Below are positions 33,402 through 44,754 of a stretch of DNA of 64,000 bases, piece by piece. The translations under genes were made by a program, and so were the position numbers. Position 1 is the first letter of the stretch; each line of letters begins with the position of its first letter. Source of the DNA: Zygnema cylindricum. Lineage: Eukaryota > Streptophyta > Zygnematophyceae > Zygnematales > Zygnemataceae. Where the stretch lies: the NCBI GenBank assembly GCA_037447655.1, contig JBBHKE010001500.1, positions 1 to 64,000 on the forward strand, read 5' to 3'. The notes under the pieces are model-generated. The model was given only the letters and a program-made list of their open reading frames with translations, searched no databases and was not told where the DNA came from.

Positions 33402-34003
33402 ATAATCATTCAAACTGATAATTGTACTTCTACTAGATATTCATACTATTTTTTGTGTATTATCTATATTAGTCCAGCTATTATTACGTATAATCAGTAT
33501 AAGTGAAGTTTTTAGTATGTATATTTAGTGTTTTATAGTTAGTAGTTTGTATAATCAGTATTAGTTCAGTTATTAGTCCTTATAATTAGCATTAAAACAA
33601 TAAAAGTCAGTATAATAAGTATTGATACAATGATTAGTCAGTATAATTAGTGTTAGTAAATTTAATAATAGTGTTTAATTAGTATTAACATGGTTATTAG
33701 TCTATATAATTAGTTTTATAACAGTTATTAATATGTATTAGTTTTTTTTTTCCATCGGTGTTTTGCTTTTCTTTTTTGACATTACATGTTCTCTTAGCAT
33801 TAAAACAATAAAAGTCAGTATAATAAGTATTGATACAATGATTAGTCCGTATAATTAGTGTTAGTAAATTTAATAATAGTGTTTAATTAGTATTAACATG
33901 GTTATTAGTCTATATAATTAGTTTTATAACAGTTATTAATATGTATTAGTTTTTTTTTCCATCGGTGTTTTGCTTTTCTTTTTTGACATTACATGTTCTC
34001 TTA
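33402..34003. repeat. AT minisatellite part 3 with 208-bp tandem duplication
   Basis: 33588-33795 is repeated nearly exactly at 33796-34003 (start AGCATTAAAACAATAAAAG; both copies contain ccatcggtgttttgc). Confidence 0.85.
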
Positions 34004-34169
34004 TCTGTTTGGTCATCTGTTTGTTCATAGGTTTGCAAGGGAATGAATTCTTGTACGGCTCATGTCCACGAGCTTCGTTTTCGTAATTAGTATATAAATC
34101 ATAGACCTTCAGTCTCCTTCAAGGAAAGCTTTATATTGGCGTTGTGTCTGTCTTGGTTTTTTCTGTCCG

Positions 34170-34460
34170 TCCGCAGTACAGAATGGCGTACCGCTGGGAC
34201 AATGTTACGCTGCCGTCCGTCACCAGTAGAGACCTTCGTACCGCTGGTACAATGTAGCGTTGCGGCGACCGCCGTATTCCTGGCATGCCGAGACCGCCGT
34301 ACCGTTGGCACAATGTAACGTTGCCGCGGCCGCCGTACCGCTGGCACAATGTCACGTTGCCGTGGCCGCCATACCGTTGGCACTATGTTAGGTTGTCGTC
34401 CGTCCGAAATACGGATCGGTGTACCGCTGGCACAATGTAACGTTGTCGTCAATTGAAGCC
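34170..34460. repeat. GC-rich minisatellite (~33-35 bp unit)
   Basis: At least seven units of the type CCGCCGTACCGCTGGCACAATGTAACGTTGC. Frames on the minus strand (repeated IVPAVRRPRQR) follow the repeat and are not supported as genes. Confidence 0.8.
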
Positions 34461-34470
34461 ATCGTTCCAT

Positions 34471-35330
34471 TGTGTCGGGCCAATAACAACCATTTTATTT
34501 ACATGGTATACTTTGATTGGTCCACGTAATAGATAAATACAATTCTGGTAATCTTTAAAGAATCTCTGACAGCTAATTGTGGCCACATATTTGTACAAAC
34601 GAAGGTAAAGAGTGACTCGTACGACGTATTGAATAAAATCTGTACGGGTGGACGAAACTTAAGATTTGTAATAGCGTAAAAAAATGTCAAAATGGTAAGT
34701 GACTGGGAACAGAAGCGTGAAACAATATCATTTGTTAAAGATTTTCTTGCAGCTTCCGGTGGCGTCTCATCCTCTTTGGCGGAAGACACATGTCATACGC
34801 GACGTGTACCCACCTGATCTTGCAGTCGTCGAGGATATTTGTTCACTTTTCCTTGAGGCACGATGCTTTTCGTTCAGGCGCTAAAAATTGACTTACTGCG
34901 GGTCACTTGTTGCCAACTGGAAATGTCAGACGATGGCGTATCCGATTAAGCATCCGACGGTCCACGTTTACGACCATAAACGTGGAGAATCAAACCCCTC
35001 ATTCAGTAGGCTAGTTTTTTTTGACTTTTTTTTTGTTATGACACTGTACGAAACAGTGCGGCTTTCAGTAAACAACAACATTTTTTCCCTAATGGAACCT
35101 TACCCTGACTCTACGAACGATTACAAGAAAAGGTACGGGACCATCCAGGGAAAAGGTACGGGTGTTCGTTTTTGTAACTGGCAGGAAAAAACCAACGATG
35201 TCCTATGCACATAAAACTCACGGAGTAAACCAACGATTACTAGGTACAATGCGCATTAAACAATTTCAAACTTTTAAAATTCGTATATAAAATTCATACT
35301 TTTTTAACAAGTATTAATAAAAATTTAAAT
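34471..35330. other. unassigned DNA with a dispersed repeat
   Basis: 34720-34810 (…aaagattttcttgcagcttccggtgg…) matches 51385-51475 (…aaagattttctcacggcttttggtgg…). On the minus strand both can be read as similar peptides (PPEAARKSLTNDI / PPKAVRKSLQDDI), so this may be a coding remnant of an unrecognised element. No intact gene. Confidence 0.45.
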
Positions 35331-35382
35331 ACTCAATTCCATAAAAAAACTGATAAATGCAACGAACTAGCGGCGAGCGCCG

Positions 35383-35690
35383 GAGTTTACGGTGTTTCCA
35401 ACGGCGGCTTCCTTCTGAAGACAGAGTGGAGGACAGATGAAAATACGCGCGCGCAAATGAAACAAAACGGCTCAAGAGACGCCGTAAATTGCGCGGCTCG
35501 CAGCTCGGATAAATATACGCGTGCGAGACGCCATAATTTTCTCGGCCCGCCGCCCAGATAAAAATACGCGCGCGCAAATGAAGCAAAACTGGACAAGCGG
35601 TGAGCGGCGGAAATTACGGCGTCTCCAATGGCGGCTTCCTTCTGAAGACGGAGTGGAGGACAGAAAAAATACGCGCGCAAATGCCGCAAC
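35383..35690. repeat. GC-rich direct repeat, ~234-bp spacing
   Basis: The segment with CGGCGGCTTCCTTCTGAAGAC and GGAGTGGAGGACAG...AATACGCGCGC occurs at 35402-35457 and 35630-35685, with a related GATAAA(A/T)ATACGCG copy between. Confidence 0.65.
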
Positions 35691-35984
35691 GTTTTATTTT
35701 TTATGTCCGTACAATTTCCGTACATTATGTGACGTAGGAAATTTACGAAAGCTATGAAACAAACGAATACTACATAGTTTTCGTAAAAAAGTCCAAATCC
35801 GTACGAATTGGACATCTATGGGAAAAACACGGTCGAAAATAAAAATGCTCCAAAATAAAAAGCCACGTGGCGCTGCAATGACGTCAAAATGAACCCAATG
35901 AATCTGGAGAGTGCAGTTACATCTAGCAAAAAAAAAAGTTAAACATCTCGTCGCGTATAATTGTACCTTTTGGATCGTAAGGTA

Positions 35985-36230
35985 CACCGCGAATCGTAAT
36001 TAGAGTAAATTACTCTAATTCGGTCGCTCGAAATTTCGACTCTATCACATCAAATAGAGTAATTGATTCTAATTTTTTCATTATTCTAATTTAGGTGAGG
36101 TTTTTTTAGCGTAAAAAATTCTAATATAGGTTATTTTTAAATAGTGTGGAATACGGACGACATCTGACCGTGCAAAATTGTACTTTTATAAGTAAAAAGG
36201 TACAAATAATGATATAATAGAATCGCGCTC
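35985..36230. mobile_element. MITE-like copy (CACCGCGAATCG family)
   Basis: TACACCGCGAATCGTAATTAGAG (35987) to AAATAGTGTGG (36143-36153), plus the shared tail (accgtgcaaaattgtactttta). Third copy of the family seen at 9571 and 10199. 36231-36516 shows nothing further. Confidence 0.55.
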
Positions 36231-36516
36231 GCACGTGAAATCGCACTAAACAAAAAAATCAATCACATCTAAAAAAGCCATTCGCATAACTCTCGTCCGT
36301 CGACAGCATCGTCGTCAGTGTGAACATTAACTGACATTCAATGCGACAAATATTATTAGCGTCATTATGACGTCAATACTTTACCGGACTGACACATTTT
36401 GTACATTTACGTAATTTAGTGTTCATAATTATCGCGCACATAATTATCGCCGACATAACCCAATATAGAATAACTAAATAAATTAGAGTAAACTTCATAG
36501 TTAGAAAAGCTCTATC

Positions 36517-36526
36517 NNNNNNNNNN
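36517..36526. other. assembly gap (10 N)
   Basis: Ten N within AT-rich sequence. It lies at the left edge of the N-type LTR copy and near the missing 5' half of copia C, so the real distance and content are unknown. Confidence 0.99.
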
Positions 36527-36929
36527 TGTTTACGTAATTGTTACGTATTGTTTGTATGTATTTTATTGTATTTATTTATTATTGTTTTCGTACGTAGTGT
36601 GTATTTGTTTACATTATTTGATTATACATTTGTTTATGTGTGATGCATGCTTTTGTTATTATTTATTTATGTTATTTTATGTATGTTTGTTATGCATTGT
36701 TAATGCATTTGTCCGAGGGTTTGTTTATGTTGATTATTCCATCAAACCTTAGTTGTTGTCATAGGGTTTATTTATAATGATTATTCCATGAAACCCTAAA
36801 TGTTGTTTGTTGCGTCTGTGTACGCATATGGAGGATGCATTTCAAATGATTGTTCGTCGACCTATTTTTGCTTAGTTTTTTGCATGATCGTTTGGGTTGC
36901 TTCTGCGGTCTATTTTAGACCAAAGAACA
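36527..36929 (+). repeat. 3' part of an N-type LTR
   Basis: Closely matches 32330-32729 and ends at the same ...CCAAAGAACA. It abuts coding sequence of copia C (GTGGGATATGATGAGG, integrase end). Left part lost at the gap. Confidence 0.75.
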
Positions 36930-36934
36930 ACACT

Positions 36935-38955
36935 TTGTGGGATATGATGAGGATGTTAAGGGGTAAAGAGTCTATGACTTAGCAAGAATGATATCATTCT
37001 GGTCAAACACCTAATTGTCATAGATGAAGGAAAGTCATTTGATCCTTTCAAATATACAAAGAAGGAAAAAATCAGATTCGAGTCCGAAGTGAGGAGAACT
37101 CGGTCGTTCCCAAAAGAGACATGAGTGAAATCGTGATTGCAGATTCAGGGGAGATCCTCACTAGAAACCTCACATACTCCTATGGACCTCGAGGAGATAA
37201 AAGAAGCTAGACAAGAACCGTTTTCCATAGACAAGGGAGCCGATGAGACAATGAGAAGAAACCCAAGACTTCCATCCATTCCAGCTTCGGAGTTTGAGAA
37301 ATGAAGGAGGTGCAGCAAAAAGATACAAGAAAAACAGGTCGCTCATAAGGTAACTAAGCTATCTCACCCACATGAGCCTCAGTCTTACTTGGAGGCAATA
37401 AATAGTCCAGAGAAAGAAAGAAGGATTAGAGCCATAAATGATGAGATGGCTTCTATCATGGAAGCAAATACTTGGGAACTATCGGATTGTCCTCCAGACA
37501 GAAAACCTATTGGGTGTAAATGGGTATTTAAACTAAAAGTGAACCAGATAATACCATTAAGAGATATAAGGCTTGATTGGTAACGAAGGGGTTCACCCAA
37601 AGAGAGGGAATTGACTATGAGGAGACCTTTGCTCCAGTTGTTCGATTCCCATTAGTAAGGATTCTCCTCAGTCTGGCAGCAGCAGAATACATGGAAATAC
37701 ACCAGATGGACATTAAGACTGCTTTTCTTAATGGTGAGTTAGAGGAAGAAATGAGGCAACCTAAGGGGTTCGTGAAGAAAGAGAAGAGAGCAAAGTCTGC
37801 AGGCTCATAAAGTCCTTATATGGACTGAAGCATGCTCCTCGATAGTGGAGTAAGAAACTAGATGAGATTCTCACCGATCTGGGATATATCCGTATCAGCT
37901 CTGACCATTCTATCTATATGTTTGAAGATGAGAATGGTGTCATTTTTATTGCAATTTATCTCGATAATCTGCTTATGTTAAGTAAGTATTTGGACAAGAT
38001 CAATAGGCTAAAGAAAGATCTTAGGGGCAGATTTGATATGAAAGATATAGGGGAGGCAAAATATATTTTGGGGATCCAAATGGAGAGAGATAGAGGGAAG
38101 AAGATTATCAGACTTATTTAGAAAGAAGCAATAAGAAATGTGCTTGAGAAGTTCCAGATGGAAAATGCTATTAGTTGTACCACTCCTATGGACTTGAAAA
38201 AAGTAAGTGATGGGAGTGTAGAAAAAGTGATGATCTTAGACGATCAGATGAGTCTAGAGGAGAGAGAGTTTATAAAGTCTATCCCTTATAGACAGGTCGT
38301 AGGAAGTTTAATCTATTTTATGAACTGTACCAGGCCGCACATAGCGGTAGCAGTTGGAGTACTCAGTAGGAGTCTTAATGATCCTATGAAGAGAGATTGG
38401 GAGGCAGCCAAGAGAGTCATTAGATATCTCGTTGGAAACAGAGAATTATGGTTGCATTTGGGAGGGGAGCACACTGATATCACCACTTGGAGTGATGCCC
38501 GTTATGGGGATGCACCTATCAAAAGATGCACTTCTGGATATTTTTTGTATGTGGGGGAAGGTGCTTGTTGTTGAAGCAGTAAGCAACAAAAGGTGGTTGC
38601 TCAGTCTACTATGGAGGCTGAGTATGGGGCGTCTTGTTCTGGTGTAAAAGAACTAATGTGGGTGAAGTCATTGTTGCAAAAAATGGGATATATGAAGGAG
38701 GGAGTACATGAAATATTTTGGGAAAATCAAGCTGCAATCGCAATTCCAGCCAATCCAAAACACCATATCAAAACAAAACATATAGACATAAGATTAAGCT
38801 TCGTAAGAGAAAAAGTTGAAAATAAAATTTTAAATCTTGTGTATAGACCTGATGAAGAAATGGTGGCTGACATGATGACCAAACCTATGCCCTCTCCTAA
38901 ATTAAAATATTGTCGGGAAAAATGCGGGTTGGAAGAAAAATTAAAATTAGATTAG
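36935..38955 (+). pseudogene. copia C pol remnant (IN end, RT, RNase H)
   Basis: Starts FVGYDED at 36935. The RT opens at about 37440 (SIMEANTWELSDCPPDRKPIGCKWVFKL), then [15 protein letters not shown] and [16 protein letters not shown]. The catalytic box reads YLDN where active RTs have YVDD (37957). The RNase H end is well kept at 38593-38955 (STMEAEYGAS, KTKHIDIRLSFVREKV, YRPDEEMVADMMTKPMPSPK) and stops just before the polypurine tract. Stops near 37808, 38119 and 38572 and several shifts break it. Confidence 0.88.
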
Positions 38956-38968
38956 AAAATAAGGGGAG

Positions 38969-39281
38969 TGTTGAAATTAATAGATTTCTAGAGTATTTTC
39001 TAGGTTTAAATATGTTAGTATGAAAGAAAAGAAAAGGACGGGCAGCCTGCCTCCACCTCCTCTCTCTAGCCCCTATACTTGTTGTAGTCACTGAAAGATA
39101 GAGAGGGTGGTTAATTCATGGCTGCCTTAGTTCAACAAGCACATATTTTTAGTAGATTACTAAAAATATACCTGACGGACCCAAGATTTGATCCCGGTAT
39201 CTGCATTTCGTTAAGTTGGCCGATAGCGGTCAGCTTTATCTTATTAGACTATGACCAATGCTAAATGATATAGTATGTGAT

Positions 39282-39324
<43 letters not shown>

Positions 39325-40032
39325 GGGAAGAACAAATCCATTTAACTACAATTGTATACGGCATGCATAGATACAATTTTATAAAAGTACGAAGTACGAT
39401 TCTATTTCAAAGCGGATACCACAGATTTTGTTTCGACTATGAAACAAATGTTGCGCAAGTATTTATAACGGCTAAGATTGCTTCTCGCTGTAAATCCAAC
39501 GGCGCACATCATCGCCGAAATCCCGGAGTGGTCACTTTGGCGTTTTGTGACGTGGCATGACCTAGAGCCACGTGGAGAGATGACATTTGGTCATGGGAAT
39601 TCCGAGGAATTTACGGACGAGTGAAAAGCAGACACGCTTCCACTTAATAGCCTTGTCGTACATAGGCCGTACAAAAGGTACACCGGCAGTAGTACTATTT
39701 GGTACGGTACAGTAATTTGATAAGTCCGTACTTCAGTAAATAGAAGTTATTACAGGGAATCAAGACTTAGAAAAAAATTTGTTGGTAGTCACCTCTCCCT
39801 TTAAGAGTTTGTACAAATTGGCATTTTTACTGCCTCATAACTTATCGGCTAGTTGTCTGTTTTCAGTGATTTTTTTTGCTACGAACTCAAGGGAGTCCAG
39901 GCTGCATAAGGGTGCAGTCAAAATGTCATTTTGTCTTCTTGGACAGCAGTGGTTGTGGCTTTAATTGGGTTAGTTAAATAGTATCTCGAGGCTTCCTCTA
40001 TTCTGTGGTCCAATGTAGGACACAGAATTGCA
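38969..40032 (+). repeat. 3' LTR of copia C (1064 bp)
   Basis: TGTTGAAATTAATAG...GACACAGAATTGCA. Contains CATGGCTGCC, an antisense tRNA-like module (B box 39184-39194, A-box region 39236-39250), (TA)n at 39283-39322, a G-box (39569), a GTAC cluster, and the gag ATG at 40013, 20 nt from the end, followed at once by a TAG. Confidence 0.88.
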
Positions 40033-43000
40033 CCATATATTTAGCTTCCATGGTAGATTGAGCAGTCACATTTTGAAGCTTGCTCGTCCAGCAGCAAGTA
40101 CCATCACCGATCTTCAAAATGAATCCAATGGTAGAGCGTCGGCTTGGCATGTCACCATAACTCGCATCACTCCAAGTGCTAATTTTCACTTCATCTACTC
40201 CGAGAGAAAGTGAGATATCCCGTGTTCTTACAAGGTATCTGAGAACTCGTTTTGCTGCCTCCCTATCTGATCTTTTCGGGTTCTGAAGGCTTGGCTCAGA
40301 GCTCCAACTAACGCTGCAATATCAGGACGCGTGCATTTCATGAAATAGATAAGACTCCCAACAACTTGTTTGTAAGGAATTGTGGACATGAACTGTGACT
40401 CCCTTGGTTCAATGTCATCCTCGAGTAGCATTCCTCCATCTGTCTCCTTTCCTTCCACTTTGTGCCTAAACTCCATAGGGGATGCACTCCCATTTGCCTT
40501 TACCATGCCAAATCTTTCAAGTACATTTCCAATGGCCTCTCTCTGAGTGAGATAAATTACCTTCTGATTCCTATCTCTCTCTACCTCAATGCCTAGGATA
40601 TACTTTGCCTCGCCTAAATCCTTCATTTCAAACCTGGCGTTCAGAGATGCTTTTCTCTTATTTATCTCATTTATAGACTTACTAATAAGCAGCAGGTCAT
40701 CTACATACACTACTACATAGTTCACACCATCCTCTCCTTCCATGACGTAAACACAATGATCTAAGCTGATCCTTGTGAAACCTAGACTAGTAAGAAACTC
40801 ATCTAATTTCAGATTCCAGTGACGTGGAGCCTGTTTTAATCCATACAGTGATATCAACAGTTTACATACTAGATTTTCCTTTTCTTTTTTTTGTATACCC
40901 TTCAGTTTGTTTTATATAAAGTACTTCCTCTAAATCTTCATGCAAGAACGCAGTTTTAACATCCATTTGATGCAGCTCCATATTCTCTATTGCAGCTAAA
41001 GACAACAAGACAATGACAGTGGGAAAATTGACAACATTAGAAAAGGTTTCCTTATAGTCTATTCCTTATTTTTGACTAAAGCCCTTTGCAACCAGACGAT
41101 CTTTATACCTTTCAATAGTGTTGTATGGGTTCAGCTTCACTTTGAAGACCCACTTGCAGCCAATGGCTTTCCGATCAGGTGGAAGCTCCACAAGCTCCCA
41201 CATCAGAGCTTCCAGAATCGATCTCATCTCATCATTTGCAGCTGCTATCTAGTGATCCATTTCAGGAACACAAAATGCTTCCTGGATGGTAAGAGGCTCC
41301 CGGTGCTTCCAAAAAAAGCATATTGAACATGTTCTCCCCTCAAGTGAGAACTTTGTCTTTTTCCCCCGACAAATCTGAGGCTAGAACTGTTGGATCTCGA
41401 CTTCGATTTTTGGTTCGAGGAAGATTAGTGTCAGCTGTTCTTTGTTGTTCAGTTCTTGAAGGTATTTGAATATTTTGCACTCCAGGAGAAGAAGAAGTTG
41501 AAGTTGTAGATGACTGAAACGGGATCTGATCCAAGATGACATATTCCTGCAGTTTTTCGTTCTTCTCACTTTCATCCATACTAAATACATCTATGGATTC
41601 ACTCTCATCTTTCACCAAAATGTTTCAGGCAATCTGAATGGTATGTTTCTGAGGACAATATACTATGTATCCTACATATTCATCATCATATCCCATGAAG
41701 GTTCGAGGTTTGGACTTTGGGCTTAGTTTCCAGTTTGGTAAATTATCTAGTATAAAGCATTTCCTACGAAACACTTTGAAGTGACTAACATCTGGTTTTC
41801 TACCTGTCCACACTTTATAAGGTGTTTTTCCTTGAACAGATCTAGTTTCTAATCTGTTCCTAATATATGCTGCAGTTTGATAAGCTTCAGCCCAAAACTT
41901 AATATCTACTCCTTTATCAGCCATCATAGATTTAACACTCTCAGTTAGAGTTCTATTCAACCTTTCTGAGACTATATTCTGCTCATGAGTATATGGAACA
42001 GTAAACTGATGAGAGATACCATTTTCTTTTAAATAAGCAGCAAATTCATTGGAAGTATATTCACCTCCATTATCAGATCTTAGAGAAAGAATTGATCTGC
42101 CGTGAAGCTTTTCTGCCCAGATCCGAAAATGTTGAAAGTGGGTGAAGACCTCTTTTTTCTCCTTCATAAAATAGATCCGGCTGAATCTGGAAAAGTCATA
42201 TGTGAATGTAACAAAGTATTTACTCCCATCTCCCAGCCAAAGATGGTATTTTGGAGGGTCCTTACACATCTGAATGGATAAGTTCCAAGAGATTAGTTGC
42301 TCTAAAATCTGCGGTTTGAGGTAAAGGAAGTTTATGAAGCTTACCAAGAGCACAACCATCACAAATATTTGACTATTGCTGACCAAGTTTAACTCCTTCT
42401 ACCATATCATTCTTTACCATCTTTTCGAGCCTGTCGCTATGACATGACCCAATCTTTTATGCCACAAAACATTATCAGATAAGACACTGGAGTAAGCAAA
42501 AGAATTTGTATTCACCAGGTCCATCCAGTACAAGTTGTTAGGGCCTCTAGTTCCCATTACAGCTACCCTTCCCTCTTTGCTGACTATTTTCTTTCCTTGC
42601 TTCTGAAGTATTTCAAAGCCTTTACTTTTTGCAACTTATGTAGAAAACAAACTCTTTTTAAACTGAGGGACATACAACACATCATAGAGATTTCTAGGAA
42701 CTTCCTTGCCATCTATCTCACACATAAGGATGACAGTCCCTTGGGCTTTTGCGTCAACTGTGGCACCACAAGCATAGTAGATCTGTCTAGTGGGGATAGG
42801 TTGCAGATTTTTGAAAGAGGCCTTGTTCCACCACATATGAGAAGAGCTTTCGGAATCCATGATCCATCCGTGGTCTTTGTCTCCCTCCATCAGTTTAGCA
42901 AGAGCGAAGAACTGTTTGTCGTCAGTTTTTGGAAAACTGACAACATCCAGCACATTTTCCTAATTGACGACTCCAAATGCGGTGCGTCAACTGAAAATGC

Positions 43001-43941
43001 CTCAATTTTGGAAGGGGGTGGCGGTGGTGTAGAAGGTGGCATTTGTGGTGTGTAGATTCCTTTTGGCCCCCATCCATTTCTGAACACACCTTTCTCACAA
43101 GCTTTGAGAAACTTAGGACAGTGTTTGTACAGATGTCCTTGACTGTAACAATAGAAAAACTTGTTGTAAGATTGAAAACCTTGATAACCCTAAGATATGT
43201 TTCCTTGATACTAAACATTAAAAGCTACAGAAGACTTTCCTTGATTAAGAGCTATAACTGTTGACTCTTCCTATAGCAGTAGTTCTATAGCTGTTGCTAG
43301 ATTCTAGATTGACTTATCCAATTTTTTTAAACTTGCTGAGGCTCCTTTATATTCTTTAGAAATTCCTTGCATAAGAATCATAGCCTGATGGTAAGGGGAG
43401 AAGTTCCCCCCTGAACATGCATTCTCTGTTAGTAAAAGCCGAAGTCCATTACAGTATTCTGCCATACTACCACCTGTATACTTATAGTCCCAAATGTTTC
43501 CAGCTGTAATAATCTCATGGTGAGCATAAGCTTTTAGGTAGATGTTTTTCAGTGAAGTCCAAATTTCTGACGCCTTTTTCATCTTAATATGTGACATAAG
43601 CAAATCCTCTGAAATCATTAACTTTAAGAGATGCAAAGCCTGCTGATTTTTCCCACCATAGGATCCATCCCTTTCAGCAAGACTGCCATCAACTACATCA
43701 AATAGTTTAACTTGAGTAAAATAAGACTCAACCAAATCAGACCAATAAAGGTATTTCCTTCCATCAAAAATTGGTATCCGTGAGGGTGGGCCCGTAACCT
43801 GTTGTTTTGTGGATACTACACCCACTGAAGATAAAGGTATTTCCTTCCATCAAAAATTGGTATCCGTGAGGGTGGGCCCGTAACCTGTTGTTTTGTGGAT
43901 ACTACACCCAGTGAAGATGAAGATGAGGCAGGAGTAGTCAT
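40033..43941 (-). pseudogene. copia E gag-pol remnant
   Basis: Gag start at 43941 inside the LTR (MTTPASSSSS). An 86-bp tandem duplication (43745-43916) breaks the frame, then gag continues 43825-43304. The zinc knuckle near 43150-43110 lacks its first Cys (FYCYSQGHLYKHC). Protease reads WIMDSESSSHM (D-S-G changed to D-S-E). Integrase 42386-41625 keeps LRSDNGGEYTSNEF and SERLNRTLTES. RT 40857-40228 is the best in the window, with an intact YVDDLLLIS box (about 40710). RNase H runs to STMEAKYM at 40033. Frameshifts at 42390 and 41050 and several stops remain. Confidence 0.88.
43785..43885 (-). promoter_or_regulatory. duplicated primer-binding site of copia E
   Basis: Minus strand GGTTACGGGCCCACC at 43885-43871 and again at 43799-43785, each after ...CAACA. 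One base (C for T) differs from the exact match to the initiator tRNA-Met anticodon arm. The doubling comes from the 86-bp tandem duplication. Confidence 0.75.
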
Positions 43942-44717
43942 CACAGAATTAAAACAAGCAAGAAGCTCTAACAGGTGATCAGAAAAACATACAGCTTTGG
44001 AACACAGCCAAAGACAATTTAGGCAACCAAATGGCCTACAAATCTACCACAATGCCGAGAATACAAAGAGGAACACAAGAGCAAATTTACACAGAAATCT
44101 GCAAACAGATCTGAGAAATACTCTCAGTCAAAGATATCAAAATGCTAAAGCATAATTTGATACAACAAGTTCCTAACTTCTGAAATGGTTAAGTCTTACT
44201 CTTATACCTTAAAGATCTAACCTTGTGAAAGCTAATAGCCACTCACTAACCTAACCAAGGTAAGAAGGCATATCAGCCATGCATCGATAATACCTACTTG
44301 AGCTAAGGACGATACCTGAATATGTCAAGGTATGTCATACAGAATGAATCTAAACTGAGTGCTTCATCAAACAAAACACGCCTATGTACAAAACAAGGAT
44401 ACGTTACGTCACACCGTAATCTAGAAAATACGTCGGATAATCATAGAAGTGGTCTCGGTTAATCAGCGTTTGTCAGTTGCAAATCTCCGCCGTCCATCTT
44501 TCAGAAGTTTCATCCAAGATGATACTTTGTGTGACACCTCGGTCTTCTGGTGAATTTGAGTCGTAGAACCGAGTCTATCGTAGTGTCTCATCTCAATTTG
44601 CTGACGTGTGTCCCGCTAATGTGATACAGAGTGTACTCTCTCGCTGTTCATTGTCACACTAATTTTGGTACATATTGAACCAGGCTTCCACAAAATAAAC
44701 CAAGTACCTAGAAGACA
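43886..44717 (-). repeat. LTR between copia E and copia F (832 bp)
   Basis: Minus strand TGTCTTCTAGGTACTTGG (44717) to ...TTTTGTGG-complement AAACAACA (43886). On the E side it is followed by a primer site; on the F side it is preceded by GTGAGGGGAG, a polypurine tract. It thus acts as 5' LTR for E and 3' LTR for the F-side remnant. Confidence 0.75.
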
Positions 44718-44754
44718 CTCCCCTCACATAAGAGGCTTAGTGAGGACTAAAGCT

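Larger units (their letters stand above)
36930..40032 (+). mobile_element. copia LTR retrotransposon C (3' half)
   Basis: Integrase C-terminus, RT, RNase H, polypurine tract (AAGGGGAG) and 3' LTR (38969-40032). The 5' half is absent. Its LTR end abuts the RNase H of copia E in the opposite orientation at 40033, so C probably inserted into E. Confidence 0.88.
40033..44717 (-). mobile_element. copia LTR retrotransposon E
   Basis: Minus-strand element: 5' LTR 43886-44717, primer site 43871-43885, gag, protease, integrase, RT and the first part of RNase H, cut at 40033 by copia C. No 3' LTR in the window. The 5' LTR is followed on its far side by a polypurine tract and RT remnant of copia F, so the two elements share this LTR or are fused there. 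Confidence 0.85.

Noticed and set aside
34099-34470. 123-codon minus frame with internal repeats as a gene
   Set aside because: Entirely within the GC-rich minisatellite; kept only as a repeat and a low-interest finding.
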